Assembly (NCBI GenBank): GCA_036346225.1
Contig: JARFIW010001469.1
Coordinates: forward strand, 9,952,001-10,016,000
Length of the DNA: 64,000 bases
Source of the DNA: Platerodrilus igneus
Taxonomy: Eukaryota > Arthropoda > Insecta > Coleoptera > Lycidae
Direction: 5' to 3'
The translations under genes and the position numbers were made by a program. Position 1 is the first letter of the stretch. Every line of letters starts with the position of its first letter. Below, piece by piece: positions 45,770 to 57,608 of the stretch. The notes under the pieces were generated by a model. It was given only the letters and a program-made list of their open reading frames with translations, was not told where the DNA came from and did not search any database.

Positions 45770-47222
45770 GGTTATCATAAAGTAAGGGATATATTTTAAA
45801 TTATGATAACTTTTTAACAAATTAAGTTAATAACAAGAAATAAATGAAATCTAATTGCTTATGAAATGGGATTTAGTATGCCCAAAACAGGTTACGGCAA
45901 TTGCTCAATATGACCTCCATTTTGTTGTTGTAAGATCACCATCCTTACCTCCAAATTGTACACAGCATTTCGTAACATTTCTGGTTGAATTGTACCAATT
46001 TGCTCCGTAATACTGTCTTTTAATTCTTGTAGCGTAGTTGGTCGTCTTCTAAACACTAAACTTTTTAAATAACCCCACAGCCAGTAATCCGCTGGGTTTA
46101 GATCAGGTGATCTTGGTGGCCATGAATTTACGAAATGTCTGCTTAACACGCGATCTTGAAAACGTTGGTTAACAATTCTTTGACTGGTCGAAAAATGTGC
46201 GGGTGCTCCATCCTGCATAAAATGATGTTTTCAATTCCGTAGTGCTCGTTTTGCAGCTGTGGAATAATATAATTTTGTAACATTTGCAAGTATCGTTCAC
46301 CATTTACAGTTACAGATACGGCTTGTCCATTCTGCATTTCCTCGTAGAAATACGGACCAATAATAAAATCAGCTGTAAAACCGCACCAAACGGTGACTTT
46401 CTTGTCATGAAGACCTTTTGAACGATTTGTTGCGGTTTTCTGCAGACCAGATTCTACAGTTTTGAGTATTGACTCCACCATTCAGAGTAAAATGTGCCTC
46501 ATCTGTCCATAAAATACGGGATAACCATTCGGGTTCAATTTCCATCTGAGCCATTACTCGCAAAGAAAAATCGTACCTAGTAGCCAAATCTGCGTCCTTT
46601 AATTCAAACAGCATTTTCAGTTTATATGGATACATGTTTAGAATTTTGCGTAAAATTTTCCAAACCGTGGTATACGGCATTTGCAATCGCTTGGATATCG
46701 CATTTGCACTGCTGATTGCGAGTGAATTGCTTCTGGCTATGTCTTGATTTTATGAAGAACCTCTGCAACTTGGACATCACTAATTATTGGTCTTCCTGAT
46801 CTTGGTAAGTCAGTTACAGACCCTGTTCTTTCAAATTTTGTATCAAATTGCGTACGCTTTCATTTGACAGGGTCCCGCTCTCAAACCCATTCTCGCGAAA
46901 TCTTCGTAATCCAGCGGTGTAATTTCTGCCGGATTCATAATAGCACTGAACTAAACCAATTCTTGTTTGTAAATCCATGTTATTACAGTTGAGTCGTTTG
47001 AACTCAACGTTTACTTGAGTTTTAATTTCAAAATAAAACTTCAAATTGAATAATTTCGTTTTGACACTAGTGTCAACAATTGTTATGACAACGCTTTTGT
47101 TTCTCATAGATACGGTAAAATCCCATTCATTAAGCAACTAGATTTCGTTTATTTTATGTTACTAACTTAATTTATTAAAAAGTTGTAATGATTTAAAATA
47201 TATCCCTTACTTTATGATAACC
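45770..47222 (-). mobile_element. Tc1/mariner-superfamily element nested in gypsy pol
   Basis: The 1453-bp element has terminal inverted repeats: GGTTATCATAAAGTAAGGGA and on through ATATATTTTAAAT on the left, and the exact complement on the right, with about 60 bases nearly identical. A TA follows the right end (47223-47224), and an altered TA (AA) precedes the left. Removing the element rejoins the gypsy reading at the RNase H/integrase boundary, so it landed in an already present gypsy copy. Confidence 0.92.
45892..46978 (-). pseudogene. mariner-like transposase, DD(about 40)D, frameshifted
   Basis: The start is the ATG at 46978 (MDLQTRIGLVQCYYESG), giving a helix-turn-helix N-terminus, and the stop is at 45892, a span of about 362 codons, normal for the family. 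Catalytic acids lie in ILWTDEAHF (46405-46686), MQDGAPAHF and SPDLNPADYWLWGYL (45892-46218). I count 40 residues between the second and third Asp, so it is neither the classic mariner DD34D nor Tc1 DD34E. Three frame changes separate the pieces, so it is inactive, though otherwise well preserved. It would bind the TIRs and cut and paste into TA sites. Confidence 0.9.
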
Positions 47223-48030
47223 TAGTACTACTGCAGCCTTCCTCTCCATCTGGCGACTAGCCTTTCAGGGTATCTAAACTGTAATACCCACTTCAGGGCA
47301 GCGTGGTCAGTTCTCAGGTGAAATTTTCTCCTGTAAAGGTATTTATAAAAGTGTTCTATGGATTTTAACACAGCCAACAGTTCCCATCTTGGAATGCAAT
47401 AATTTCATTTCGGTTTCGAGACCACCTTGCATTTGGGCGAGTACACTTCCGATGGTAACATTGATTGCATCTGTATGCAACATGAATTTGCCTTCTGAAC
47501 GAGGATAGCTTAAGATCGAAGCTGCTGTTAGTAAATGCCTTAGTTGTTGGAATGCATTTCGGCAATCTTCATCCCAAATGTAATCATGTTTCAGTCTGGT
47601 TGGTCAAGGGCTTGGTAATATTTGCAAACCTGGAAATGATTCTTCTATAGTAAGTGCACAAATCCAGAAAGTTGCATAGCTAATGTTTGTCTTTTGGCAC
47701 CAGCCACATTTGTACTGGGTCTTGGACTTCGTATCAGATTGCTTTCTCTGAGTCTTCAAAACGCTTGTTCTAAATTTCCCAAGTGTTCCCCAAACGTTCC
47801 CAATGACGATCACGTTATCCAAATATACAAGACATGTTTTCCACGATAGCCCATGCAAGATGGTTATCCATTAAATGCCTGAAGGTGGTAGGAGCATTGC
47901 AGAGCCAAAATGGCATGCTGAAATTACCATTGGCCAGTACCAATCGTGAAAGTGCAATATTTTCCTGTTATTTGGATTCCATATCCACTTGCCAGTAGAC
48001 ACTCTTCAAATCCAAGGTTGAGAACACTGC

Positions 48031-51000
48031 AAACCCCGAAAGTGTATCTTGGGTGTGTTACTCGATATGTTTCCCTCTTTCGAGTGAATTATTACGATAA
48101 CCTCAGGCATAACTTATTACACCTCAAATTTAGTTGCAATGATTGCCGTGAAAAGGATATAACTAACAATAAAAAATAAGCCAAAGGCTTACTTGTTTAA
48201 TAGGGGCATCTTTTGTCAGAGTGGTGTTATTGTGAGTGCGTCGATATAGTGCTCGTAAACGTCCCTCCTTCCCACCCTTCCCATTAGGACACAACTACTA
48301 TCAGCCAGCACCACGTCCAACCAATCCACAGGAACTCAATCTCCACTGCAACCCCTGAGAGGAGCAGAAAAGCTGGTGACCACGAGATCAAACGCTGAGT
48401 GTTTTAATTTTACGATTTATGTCTATAAAATTTGCAGTTATAATAACCATAACATTAAACTAAGAAAAAGGGTTATATAAAATTTGACATTTACGCAACA
48501 TGTATAAATTACCCTTAAAACGTAGTAGTGCATATATATAAAATGGACGATTTGCATCAAAATATTATGAAATCATTTATTTAATAGGCATATCGACAGA
48601 CACATACATAATTCAAAAAATTGTAATAAAGAACTTAAGAGGTTCCAAAACATGAAGTTCTCAGGGCCAAATTTCCAAATACTTTCACCATACCCATAAA
48701 TTTACAAATATTTAATCTCACGCAATAAGCATTCTAAAAGTTATTAACTTTAATAAAATAAATTACTACATTACATCATAGGGTCTTATACTAATTAAAT
48801 CACACCAATGCCAACAGGTGCTTTTTTCTTCAGAAGGTCATTTCTATATTTCAATAGTACACAAAAACAATGTATTAATTAAAAGTAATACATCATACTA
48901 AATTATTTTGCAGAGTCTTAGAAGCATTTTAAAGAAGACCAATCTTCTCTAAATAATGTTTAAATATTGAGTGTCGTTCTGAAACAACGTGTACTGATCT
49001 ACGAATATTTCCTGATTATAAGATGACTTTTAACAGTTACCCATTGTTGTTGTGTTGTTCCTTCTCATGTAAATCTAAGCTAATGTCATCTCGTCTTCTA
49101 TTCAAGATGTGTCATTCATTTATCATATTTTCATGGAAATATTTTCAAAATATCCTTTTACACATTATCGAACTGTGATTGGGTGTCAATACGTGCAATT
49201 ATTGCATAATTTATCAAATATTTCATATGGTGCAATGGCAGGGTATGTTTTATAATTCCTTCTTTTGCATGTTTTAGGGGTGAAATTGTCTTGGGTTATA
49301 ATTTAAAATGAGTCCAACTATATAGAATGCTATACGTTACTTGAACATTGGACAAACATAGTTAGTCACCAGCAATAATGCATTGTTATAGTGTATTCAT
49401 TTTAATTTAAATAAAATTGCTCTTAAGTGCAGGAGGGGTTTTCAAGTATAAAGCTCATTGGAGTTAATTACTACTTAGAAATTCTAGATACTTATTTGCA
49501 TGCACCACAATACAATGAGACGTCAAAATCTAATAAACAAAATAGAAGGATGTAATATCATTTTCAAATTCATCGATCTAGTTGTGTAAATCGTTTGGGT
49601 ATTGCCCTTGAAAAATTATTGATATTTGATCTTCAATTTAAATTTTACAATGATGTAGCAAAGGCCCATTTGCTCTAATTCCCAACTTTTTCTAAAATGT
49701 AATGTTACAGTTCAGTTGTTTAATTGTTTGAATTTATGCATGATAAAAATCGGCAATTCCTGAGATTCATCCTATCTGAGAGTCAAAATAGTAACACAAC
49801 ATCCAATTCCTTTCTCTACAGATCGAATGTCAATAAAGGTAAGTTATCATATGAGATCTGAACTGTCAACAACATATATTGATATACAGCAAGGCAATTT
49901 TTGTTCGTATGTATTTTCAACGTACTTGCTTCTACCATGCTGCAGGTCTTACATAATGAGCCATATAATGCTGTAAGTTAAATCACAAAATTGTTGTACC
50001 CATGGTAGAAGTTGCTTGTTTATTTATCATTTAACCTGTAAAATTTAAAATTTATAAGGCTAAATTATATATGCATAAATAAAATTAGAACGAGTTTAAT
50101 ATTCTGCATAAATTCAACACATTAACATGATTATAAATTTCTTTCAGTAGCTATCAATTTTTTGATCTAATAAAGACACTATTTCAGATACAAAAACACA
50201 TCCCACAATTCAAACACAGTTGATTTTTATATTCTTAATTACAGTGATAGCAGACAAGACATAAGAAGACAAAGATTCAAGTATACAGATCAGATTACAA
50301 AAACATAGATAATGATAGTAGAAGGGCATTGATAAAGGTATCTCACAATAGGAAACAGTGGAGGATTGTCAAATCAACTTTGAGGATGCAAACTATGAAA
50401 GAAGAAATAACTTAGTTTATTATTAGGCATTTGCAGCAGTAGCAAACTAATCAAAGTACAACAAGCTCTACAGAAATGGAGATTACACTCAGACAATTTA
50501 GAATAATTTATTTGTACAACAAAAAATATAGAATTTAGAATTATATACCCATGTAGATTGTTTAAAAGCCACCCCTAATATTAAGTGCAAATGTAAATGA
50601 TCTATTTTTAATATCAGAATTCCTCATCACTTTTAAATTTAATGAGAGACGAACCATAGAAATACAGAGAATTTGAAATGTCCTAGCTTGTTATTTGTTG
50701 GAAAACTTTTCTGCTTGTTATTAAGCTCCAAAATAAAAATTTTCTTTTCAAGAGTGAAATCAAAAACTAACCACACATTCACAATGAATGTTAGTTGCTA
50801 CTTTATAATTTCATTCAAGATAATTTGTAGCTTAAAATATGGGGTACAAGGTTTCTAGCTATTCTGAATCTGTGTAGCAGCAGTCTACAATCATTATTAG
50901 CACAAGAGTAAACTACACCTATTATAAAGGAAGGCCATCTATATTGTAACAAATAAAAAAATAGGGTTAGATATTCTAAAAGACAAGTTTTATATTAATA

Positions 51001-51633
51001 ATTGAAGATATAAATGTATTCAGCGAGCAAAATCAAGGGAAAAGTATTTTTATTAATTTATGAGACCTAATAATTAAAAAATGTGAAAATAGTCATTATG
51101 TAAAAATGTGAATAGAGATTAAGGTATTTAGTGAAAGGATAGAAAAACAATTAATTAAAGACATTAAAGATCAGTTCATTAAAAGCCTGGAAATACATAT
51201 TAGTTAATTAGATTGTAGTATTTAATCAGCGAAGAACAACCAGGGTACAAATTAAGAAGTAGGTACGTGTTGAAAATGAATAGCTATAGTAGTTTTAATA
51301 ACTGAATAGTTACAATGTGTCAAAAAAGATAAAAATATAGTAGGCAGAAAGATCGATGTAAATAACGTTGCTATGAATGCGAGTACACAGCAGAATATTA
51401 AAAATTTTGAAAGTTTATAGTTCATGTAATCCTGATGAAGTATTTTCAAGAAGAAAATAAATATTAAAAATTTAAAAAGTGTAGTAAGTTGTGCCGAAAA
51501 GTGTTTGTCAAGTATAGGAATTTAGAAATATAAACTGTAATAGAAGTTCAAGTTGATGGTGTAGCAGGAAACAACAGGACTATCGAGTATATGTAGTTAA
51601 ATGAATCGAGAATGAGAATTATAATAGGATTTA
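48031..51633. other. shep intron or flank, nothing firmly recognised
   Basis: AT-rich; no supported gene. A GC-richer segment at 48230-48400 may be untranslated element sequence. The stretch 50240-50400 faintly resembles an RTE-type 3' coding end but could not be confirmed. Confidence 0.4.
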
Positions 51634-52200
51634 TTAACCCGGAAGTCGTCCGTGCAATAATTACTACTGCCATAGGTCGCATGTTAGCATTTTGCTCACA
51701 GCACGTGTTGAGCGTAGCGATATGTAATGCGATGACTTGAAAACATTTTAAACATCTGATAATTAAATATCTACTTATATTTCAAAAATAAAATGCATAA
51801 TTCAAAAGATGCCATACTATAAAAAACAAGGTTACACTTTTCTTGTTTATACAACGACACAATCCGAACACTGATAGTGAGCGTGCTCATTGCGAACAAA
51901 CTTTTTACAAGTGTTACACATTTTTTTTGTTTTACGATTTTTTCGTCTAGAGCAAAAGCAGCACATTCCTTTGAATCATTTTTGCAGTTTACGGTTTCTG
52001 GTTCAAGACCTGTAAACTTACTAATTGATTCACAAAGTTTGAAGGGAAGAGTTAGAATTGAGTGTCAGACCATACTAATTAAGCCCTACCAATTTTGTCT
52101 TCCTGGACATATCTCCTTTTTGGACGTGCAGTACGCGTTAGCTACTATAACACTCATTTGCTCACCCTTTTTTTTATCTCCATCTTCCCCATATGACTAG
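51634..52200 (-). pseudogene. piggyBac 3' end: zinc finger, TIR and TTAA site
   Basis: On the minus strand a short frame ends the transposase with a Cys-rich domain, CCFCSRRKNRKTKK, then MCNTCKKFVRNEHAHYQC, then SDC, and a TAA at about 51854. This is the C-terminal zinc-binding domain typical of piggyBac transposases. Upstream, the linker LEPETVNCKNDSKE is readable to about 52050, then stops appear. Downstream the element ends exactly at a TTAA (51634-51637), followed on the plus strand by the terminal repeat CCCGGAAGTCGTCCGTGC. The catalytic part and the other end were not found, so the copy is truncated or badly decayed. Confidence 0.82.
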
Positions 52201-52890
52201 TTTAGTATGTTATAACAGAAATCTTTTTTCTGAAGTTGACCATACGTCAATGTTTAGGATTAAGTTAGTTGAAATTTGTTTATCGTCGTTTGGTTAGTAG
52301 ATTATATTGGGATTATTACGACAACGACTATACAAAAAATCTTTGATTCTGTACTTAGGTTTTGTTTTATTTATCCAAGATTTTTTTTCTTTTTGGAGAG
52401 GGGCTGTGTAACAAATACGGTTTTGTTTCTAATTAATTTACGCCTTTGCATAATTATTAATACACAATTATCCTTTACGGTATTGACAGCGTAAATTTTT
52501 GTTCCATTGGTATATTATTTATTCGTTACCAGATAGATAACTCCATCTGTGTTTATAATTTTAATGTAGCTTTTTAGTTTCCTTGTTACTCGCTAATGTG
52601 TTGATGCCAGTACTCGGTTCATTGCACTTACTCGCATAGTATAACACCTTGTTGCTTTAATCTATTTTAATAGGAGGTTTTCGACGCATGGTCAAATAGT
52701 TTTTGGTTTAAGGATGGCTTCCAACAGCCAGGTGGCCTGGTGCCGCAGAATTCCTTTGGTCCTTGTAGTAGAAACCATCATTAAGTTAGTCGACATTATG
52801 ATGATTTATAGGATAAGGTTTTGAAATAACATAATCACGGTATGTAATTATTTTCGTGTTGAATTTAAATTAATGCTTTTTGATTTTGTA
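52201..52890. other. non-coding, possibly more decayed piggyBac
   Basis: No clear gene. The part adjoining 52200 could be the decayed remainder of the piggyBac frame, but I could not confirm motifs. Confidence 0.3.
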
Positions 52891-52891
52891 G

Positions 52892-53085
52892 TGCAAGTTT
52901 TTTTAGCAACTGAGTTTTGCAAGTTTTTAGCTACTGAGTTTTGCACGTTTTTAGCTACCGAGTTTTGCAAAGTCTTTTTCTGGTATTAAGTATTGCAACT
53001 TAAAAAATTTTACTTATGGAATATTGCAAAGTATTTTTTGATATGAAGTATTGCAAAGTTTTCGTTGTTAAATATTTCAAGTTGA
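52892..53085 (+). repeat. short tandem repeats ending TTTTGC(AA)
   Basis: At least three clear 24-30-base units (TTTTTAGCTACTGAGTTTTGC and variants), followed by three weaker ones with ATTGCAAAGT, occur head to tail. Divergence increases to the right. Confidence 0.8.
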
Positions 53086-53454
53086 AATGCTATAGTGCCC
53101 TTGACGCGAACAACAAAATTTAACCGTTCCTTTTCGAATGGAAATCAAGTTTGTAATCCGAAGCACATGTGAAGGACGCACAGCTGTTGTTGAAATTGTA
53201 CACGAAAATTGTTGAGCGATGGTACACAGGTCATCTTCTAATAAATTGATAAATACTAATTGCTACTGAAATTATATAGACGTCATGCAAACTTTTGTGG
53301 TGAGTCTTTTTATTCAGTTCTCGTTACTCCAATAAATTACAGGAAACGTGGCATTTTTTTTTTGTAAATTTATATAGTAGTTTAGATTGTCAGTAGGGTA
53401 AAATCAAGAAACCCACCGCCACATTTCCACCAGCATCCACATTTCCACACACAT
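53086..53454. other. non-coding, nothing recognised
   Basis: AT-rich sequence between two tandem arrays, ending in a CCACATTTCCAC-rich stretch related to the array that follows. Confidence 0.4.
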
Positions 53455-53765
53455 CTGGACCAAAAAGTTTTCTTCGACTAACCATTTTTCATCTTTCGAG
53501 ATAAATGAGCATCCACATTTCCACACACGAGATAAACCTATTTTTAAGATTTTTTTTACCGCTAACATTCTGGACCAAATAGTTTTCTTCGACTAACCAT
53601 TTTTCATCTTTCGAGATAAATGAGCATCCACATTTCCACACACGAGATAAACCTATTTTTAAGATTTTTTTTACCGCTAACATTCTGGACCAAAAAGTTT
53701 TCTTGACTAACCATTTTCATCTTTCGAGATAAATGAGCATCCTCATTTGCTCCCACATCTAAACC
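53455..53765 (-). repeat. 115-bp tandem repeats
   Basis: Two full units (53455-53569, 53570-53684) and a partial third share CTGGACCAAA, AGTTTTCTTCGACTAACC, CATCTTTCGAGATAAATGAG and AAGATTTTTTTTACCGCTAAC. On the minus strand the array happens to be open and gives a repeated QNVSGKKNLKNRFIS peptide; codon openness is a by-product of the repeat, with no support for a gene. Confidence 0.9.
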
Positions 53766-54425
53766 AAATAGTTTTCTTTGTCTAGCCAATGCATCTTTCG
53801 AGATAAACCTATCTTGTTTGGTATCAATCAATATTAGAATTTTCTCAGCTACCCAAATCTCTAAAATTTTCAGATATCATCACCCCAAGGAGCTACCCCA
53901 ATTTTAAGATTTCTTACCTGTAGCGACTTTTGAGCATTTTATAAATTTTTTAGTCATGCGATCCATCTTCTTAGTCTACAATTTTATGTAGAATCCGAAT
54001 CTGTAAACAGATTTAAAATCGGCCACCCTTACAAAGTTACACTTTAAGCTCTCAAACCTCTAAATTTTGCTCTTTGCTTTATAAGCGAAACTAACAAATA
54101 CTTTTCTTTGTCTAACCAATGCATCTTTCGAGATAAACCTATCTTGTTTGGTATCAATCAATATTAGAATTTTCTCAACTACCCAAATCTCTAAAATTTT
54201 TCAGATATCATCACCCCAAAGGGCTACCCCAATTTTAAGATTTCTTACCTGTAGCGACTTTTGAGCATTTTTATAATTTTTTTTAGTCATGCGATACATC
54301 TTCTTAGTCTAAAATTTTGCACAGAATTTGAATCTGCAAACAGATTTGAAATCGGACTACTCCTTGCAAAGTTACCCTTTTAAAGCTCCCAAACCTCTAC
54401 ATTTTGCTCGTCTATGACATATGCT
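53766..54425 (+). repeat. 330-bp tandem duplication built on the same core
   Basis: Copy 1 (53766-54095) and copy 2 (54096-54425) are about 90 percent identical. Both start AAATA.TTTTCTTTGTCTA and include CATCTTTCGAGATAAACC, the core also found in the 115-bp units. This indicates a higher-order array in which the short unit and a ~250-bp extra segment were amplified together. Confidence 0.9.
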
Positions 54426-55516
54426 TAAACCAAACAGCTCCAAAAATCTAAAACCGCAAGGATTTTAGAAACGACTCCTTTATAAGCCATAAGTGCTTAG
54501 TATTTAAAATCATTTTTTCAAACAGTAATGTGCTTTTCTCAGAATGTTGCAAAAACCCATGACTTAAAATTTTTTCTGGTTTTAACATAATTACATGTAC
54601 AATGCTAAATAGTTGGAAAATACATAGACAAGGACAAACTAATCGCTTTACAATTATGTGACGTATAGTGAAGGTAGCGTAGAGGACAAACTAATTGCTT
54701 TACAATTATGTTACGTAAAGTGAAAGTAGCCTTTCTTTTATTAATTAGCAGCTATGTGATTTGAAAATACAATAGATATGCTCAATGCTAAATGCTTGGA
54801 AAATACAAGTCGTTTCAAATCAATTTCTTAACGAGCATGTGAATCACATGTGAAAACTGTATATAATTTCTTTTCTTGGACTTTCTATTAATTATGTTTG
54901 TGTATTAGAAATTGATTAATAATTGCAGGATACAAATTTTAAATAAACCTTTCTAAGGGAAAGAATTGGTAACAGTCTTCTTAAAACAATTTAATTTTAA
55001 ATAATTTCCAATTTTTAAAATCTGTTTGGAAACTCAAGATTCAAAATCAAGATCCAAAGGTGTAAACCAAATTAAAATGTTTAAGGTTTTTTTACCATTT
55101 AAGATTTTTTCTTATTGAAATTCTTATTTACCAGTACAGGATTCCATTTTTTGGGTATATCTGAAGGGTAAACCCCGGTTTTTCTCCTTTGGGTCCCTTT
55201 AACTTTTAATCGTTCCTTCTGGTAAATACGTAGGCTTAAATTTACCTCAAATTTAACCCAAGTACCTTAAACCGTTTTAAATTTCCCCAAACTTTTGAAC
55301 ATTAATTTGTGATTATTTCCGAAATTTAAAAAAAATAAAACAGGTGTTTTAAACTCAAATAATTTTTAATGTTGGGTAAAATTGTAAAAAAATTTATAAG
55401 AAAATTTTTAAAGAATAATAATTTTGATAAATTAAAAGTGTTAACCAAGTTCAATCGGGTACCAAATTTAAACATTTCAAAGCGATTCCTTCAGGACTTT
55501 TAAGTATAAAAAAAAA

Positions 55517-55518
<2 letters not shown>
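54426..55518. other. non-coding; contains a 52-bp duplication
   Basis: AGGACAAACTAATCGCTTTA and following at 54631-54678 recur at 54683-54730 (offset 52). The remainder is AT-rich. From about 55080 to 55480 doubled letters and G/T-runs resemble poor consensus sequence. Confidence 0.5.

Positions 55519-55573
<55 letters not shown>
55519..55573 (+). repeat. poly-T run of 55 bases
   Basis: An uninterrupted 55-base T run preceded by a run of ten A bases (about 55508-55517). It could be the poly-A tail of a minus-strand retroposed sequence or an assembly artefact. A fragment related to the CTTTCGA...GAGATAAACC array core lies to its right (55574-55690). Confidence 0.85.
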
Positions 55574-57608
55574 CCCATCTTTCGACCCTTACTGATTTGC
55601 AGAATAACCTTTTGCAAGCACCGTATATAATTCATCTTTAATCTATTTCTAAACCGTATCGCTCTGTCTTTTGAGATAAACCCTGGTGTAACCATAAAAT
55701 TAGTATAAATTTTCCTGATTGAAATTAATTATCAGGTCTTTTAAAATGTTCCAACAAAGACCTGTATATTGTATTAATATTCCCTATCACAAAACACCTT
55801 TGCATTTTATTTAGATTTAGCTCAAAAATATTTATTAGTGGTTGAATTGTTAAAATTTTCAATTATGAATCCACATACAAATGATTAAACCAAAAGGTAT
55901 AATACATAATTTTTCGGGGACCTAGGTGGTTGGATAATCTATTTTAAATGTAGTTCAACATAAGACGTAAATTCTAAATAAATTTGGTAAATGTATGATC
56001 TTAGCCTTGCATTGTTTGTCGATGACGTCTGACTAAAATTTAATAAAAGCACTTTCCACAATTCTAGTTAATATCGGGAATACAATTCTATAATTTGATT
56101 TAAATTGGGTTAATGTGGAAAATTATACTTATACTTTCTCTATGTACATAAATACGGAAATGATCCAAAAGTTCATTTAAGTTTATTTTTGTAAAACGTA
56201 AAGTCGTTTATAGTGTAATTAATAGTAATACTGAATTTTCAGTCTTTGGTTTAAAATTTGGTGAATATCGACAAAGAAAGTAAGTCTTAGTTTGAATTTT
56301 GCAAACGTAGAAGAAATTTATTTACATGTATAATTCAAAACTGTTAATCAATTTTTTCTAGAATGAACATCTTAAGTATTGCGTGCAGTGTTGAAAATGT
56401 TTTTACTGGATGTATAAAAAAACACAACGAAAGGCACATCGAGATGGTTTATTTCAGGAGGAACTAAAATTACAGCCAATGAGTGGGAACAAATTAAGGA
56501 TTTGGAAAACCAATCGACCGCACCATAAAGAACGTATAAACCCGCAATTCAGTTAGAACGAAAAGTTTTGTTTTCTTAATTTTCTAAAGTTAAACAAGAT
56601 ATTAATAAGTAATAAATTATGTTATAGTTTTAAATCGATTCTGATTAAAATTTTGTAAAACGTTTTAAATTTTAAATAAATAATAAATCTTTGTTATAAT
56701 TCTTTTATAAACTTAGATACCCATTTCAGTTACGTGGACATTTGAAAAAATTAAACAATACCAATGTATGCTTTATATTTTAAAACATAAACAAGTAATA
56801 TATACAAAAATAATTTCTAAATTCACATCATTCATTTCTTATGATAACAGTTGTGTGGTTAAATTTTTATTTTAAAACTTTTTAGTATATATTCCATTTG
56901 AATATCCCAACAGTTTTATAAACCCCATCTCCTCGATTATTTCCATAAAATCATCAGATCCTCGGGCATTGATAACACTGCAGTACAGTGCTGTATTGCT
57001 TCCTCGTATGACTGACAAAAGACATTTTCTCCTTCTATCGAAAAGCGTTGCCCAATTCTGCTTTTTTACTTAGACATTGCGAAATCTTGAATAACCTCTC
57101 CAAAGTTTTATACATATTTTTATATTGTCTCTTTAAACCGTACAATCAACAAATAATAACTTCTAGGAACAGTCCTTTTATATGAGCTACTCCTATTCGG
57201 ATATGTACCGATTGCACCCGATTTTACGCACGAAGCAACAGGTAGGAATGTATTCTATGAACAAAATCATTACATTTCTTAAAAAAATGCTAAGGACTTT
57301 AAAATAATTATAACTCTTGTTAGACCTCTAGCCTTGATAAACGTTATTATTTTAGGTTGTGTCACTGTTTTCTGAATCAATTCCTACAACTTTTCCTAAA
57401 CTATGCGTATCAATTGGGTTATACTTTACTATAAACTTGTATATATTTTCGTTTGTCTCTACTAACAGTCCGTATAATAAAGATGACAGGCTCGTCGTCA
57501 ACTGGTAACTTAATCTTTTTTAAAAAAGCCTTTGTTTTCAATTTAACCCTTGTTGTAGGAAATTCTTTCCGCTATTCCTTGTGACTAGGAAGGTAATTTT
57601 CAGGATAA
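55574..57608. other. no confident gene; one unassigned minus-strand frame
   Basis: Mostly AT-rich. On the minus strand 57061-56890 is an open frame of at least 57 codons with a coding-like composition (LYCSVINARGSDDFMEII, then EEMGFIKLLGYSNGIYTKK). It lies downstream of the Polinton-like ATPase in the same orientation and may belong to the same element. I do not recognise its family. Confidence 0.35.

Larger units (their letters stand above)
44407..48030 (-). pseudogene. Ty3/gypsy pol (RT, RNase H, integrase), split by a mariner-like element
   Basis: Minus strand, from 48030 downwards. RT has a PFG-like CHFGSAML segment near 47900 and the catalytic box as VYLDNVIVIG (Asp to Asn; about 47814-47825). 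RNase H carries HLRTDHAALKWVLQF near 47300. Then comes the mariner-like insertion (45770-47222), after which HNADAL-like sequence resumes near 45730. The integrase has a zinc-binding remnant with HNGTLAGHFGVRKLE (45272-45496), the core EAYAIPNQES with a second acidic site in DADPGRNFQS (44893-45156), and the ERMNCTLGKYLSKV segment. A C-terminal GFQEDDRIRLYNP motif lies near 44610. Many stops and shifts are present. Protease, gag and LTRs were not found. Confidence 0.87.

Noticed and set aside
50240..50400. Faint RTE-like C-terminal frame (HNRKQWR)
   Set aside because: Only a few residues match and no 3' repeat tail follows.
53489..53831. Minus-strand frames with a repeated peptide
   Set aside because: They are a by-product of the 115-bp tandem repeat; no start context or conservation supports them.
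53455..54425. CRISPR-like regular repeats
   Set aside because: This is eukaryotic DNA; units are adjacent without spacers of constant length and are ordinary tandem repeats.
55477..55695. Minus-strand frame with a poly-lysine stretch
   Set aside because: The lysines come from the poly-T run; it is not a protein signal.
56440..56530. Plus-strand GGTKITANEWEQIKDL segment resembling a PC4-type domain
   Set aside because: It is too short, with a stop soon after, and no supporting flanking sequence.
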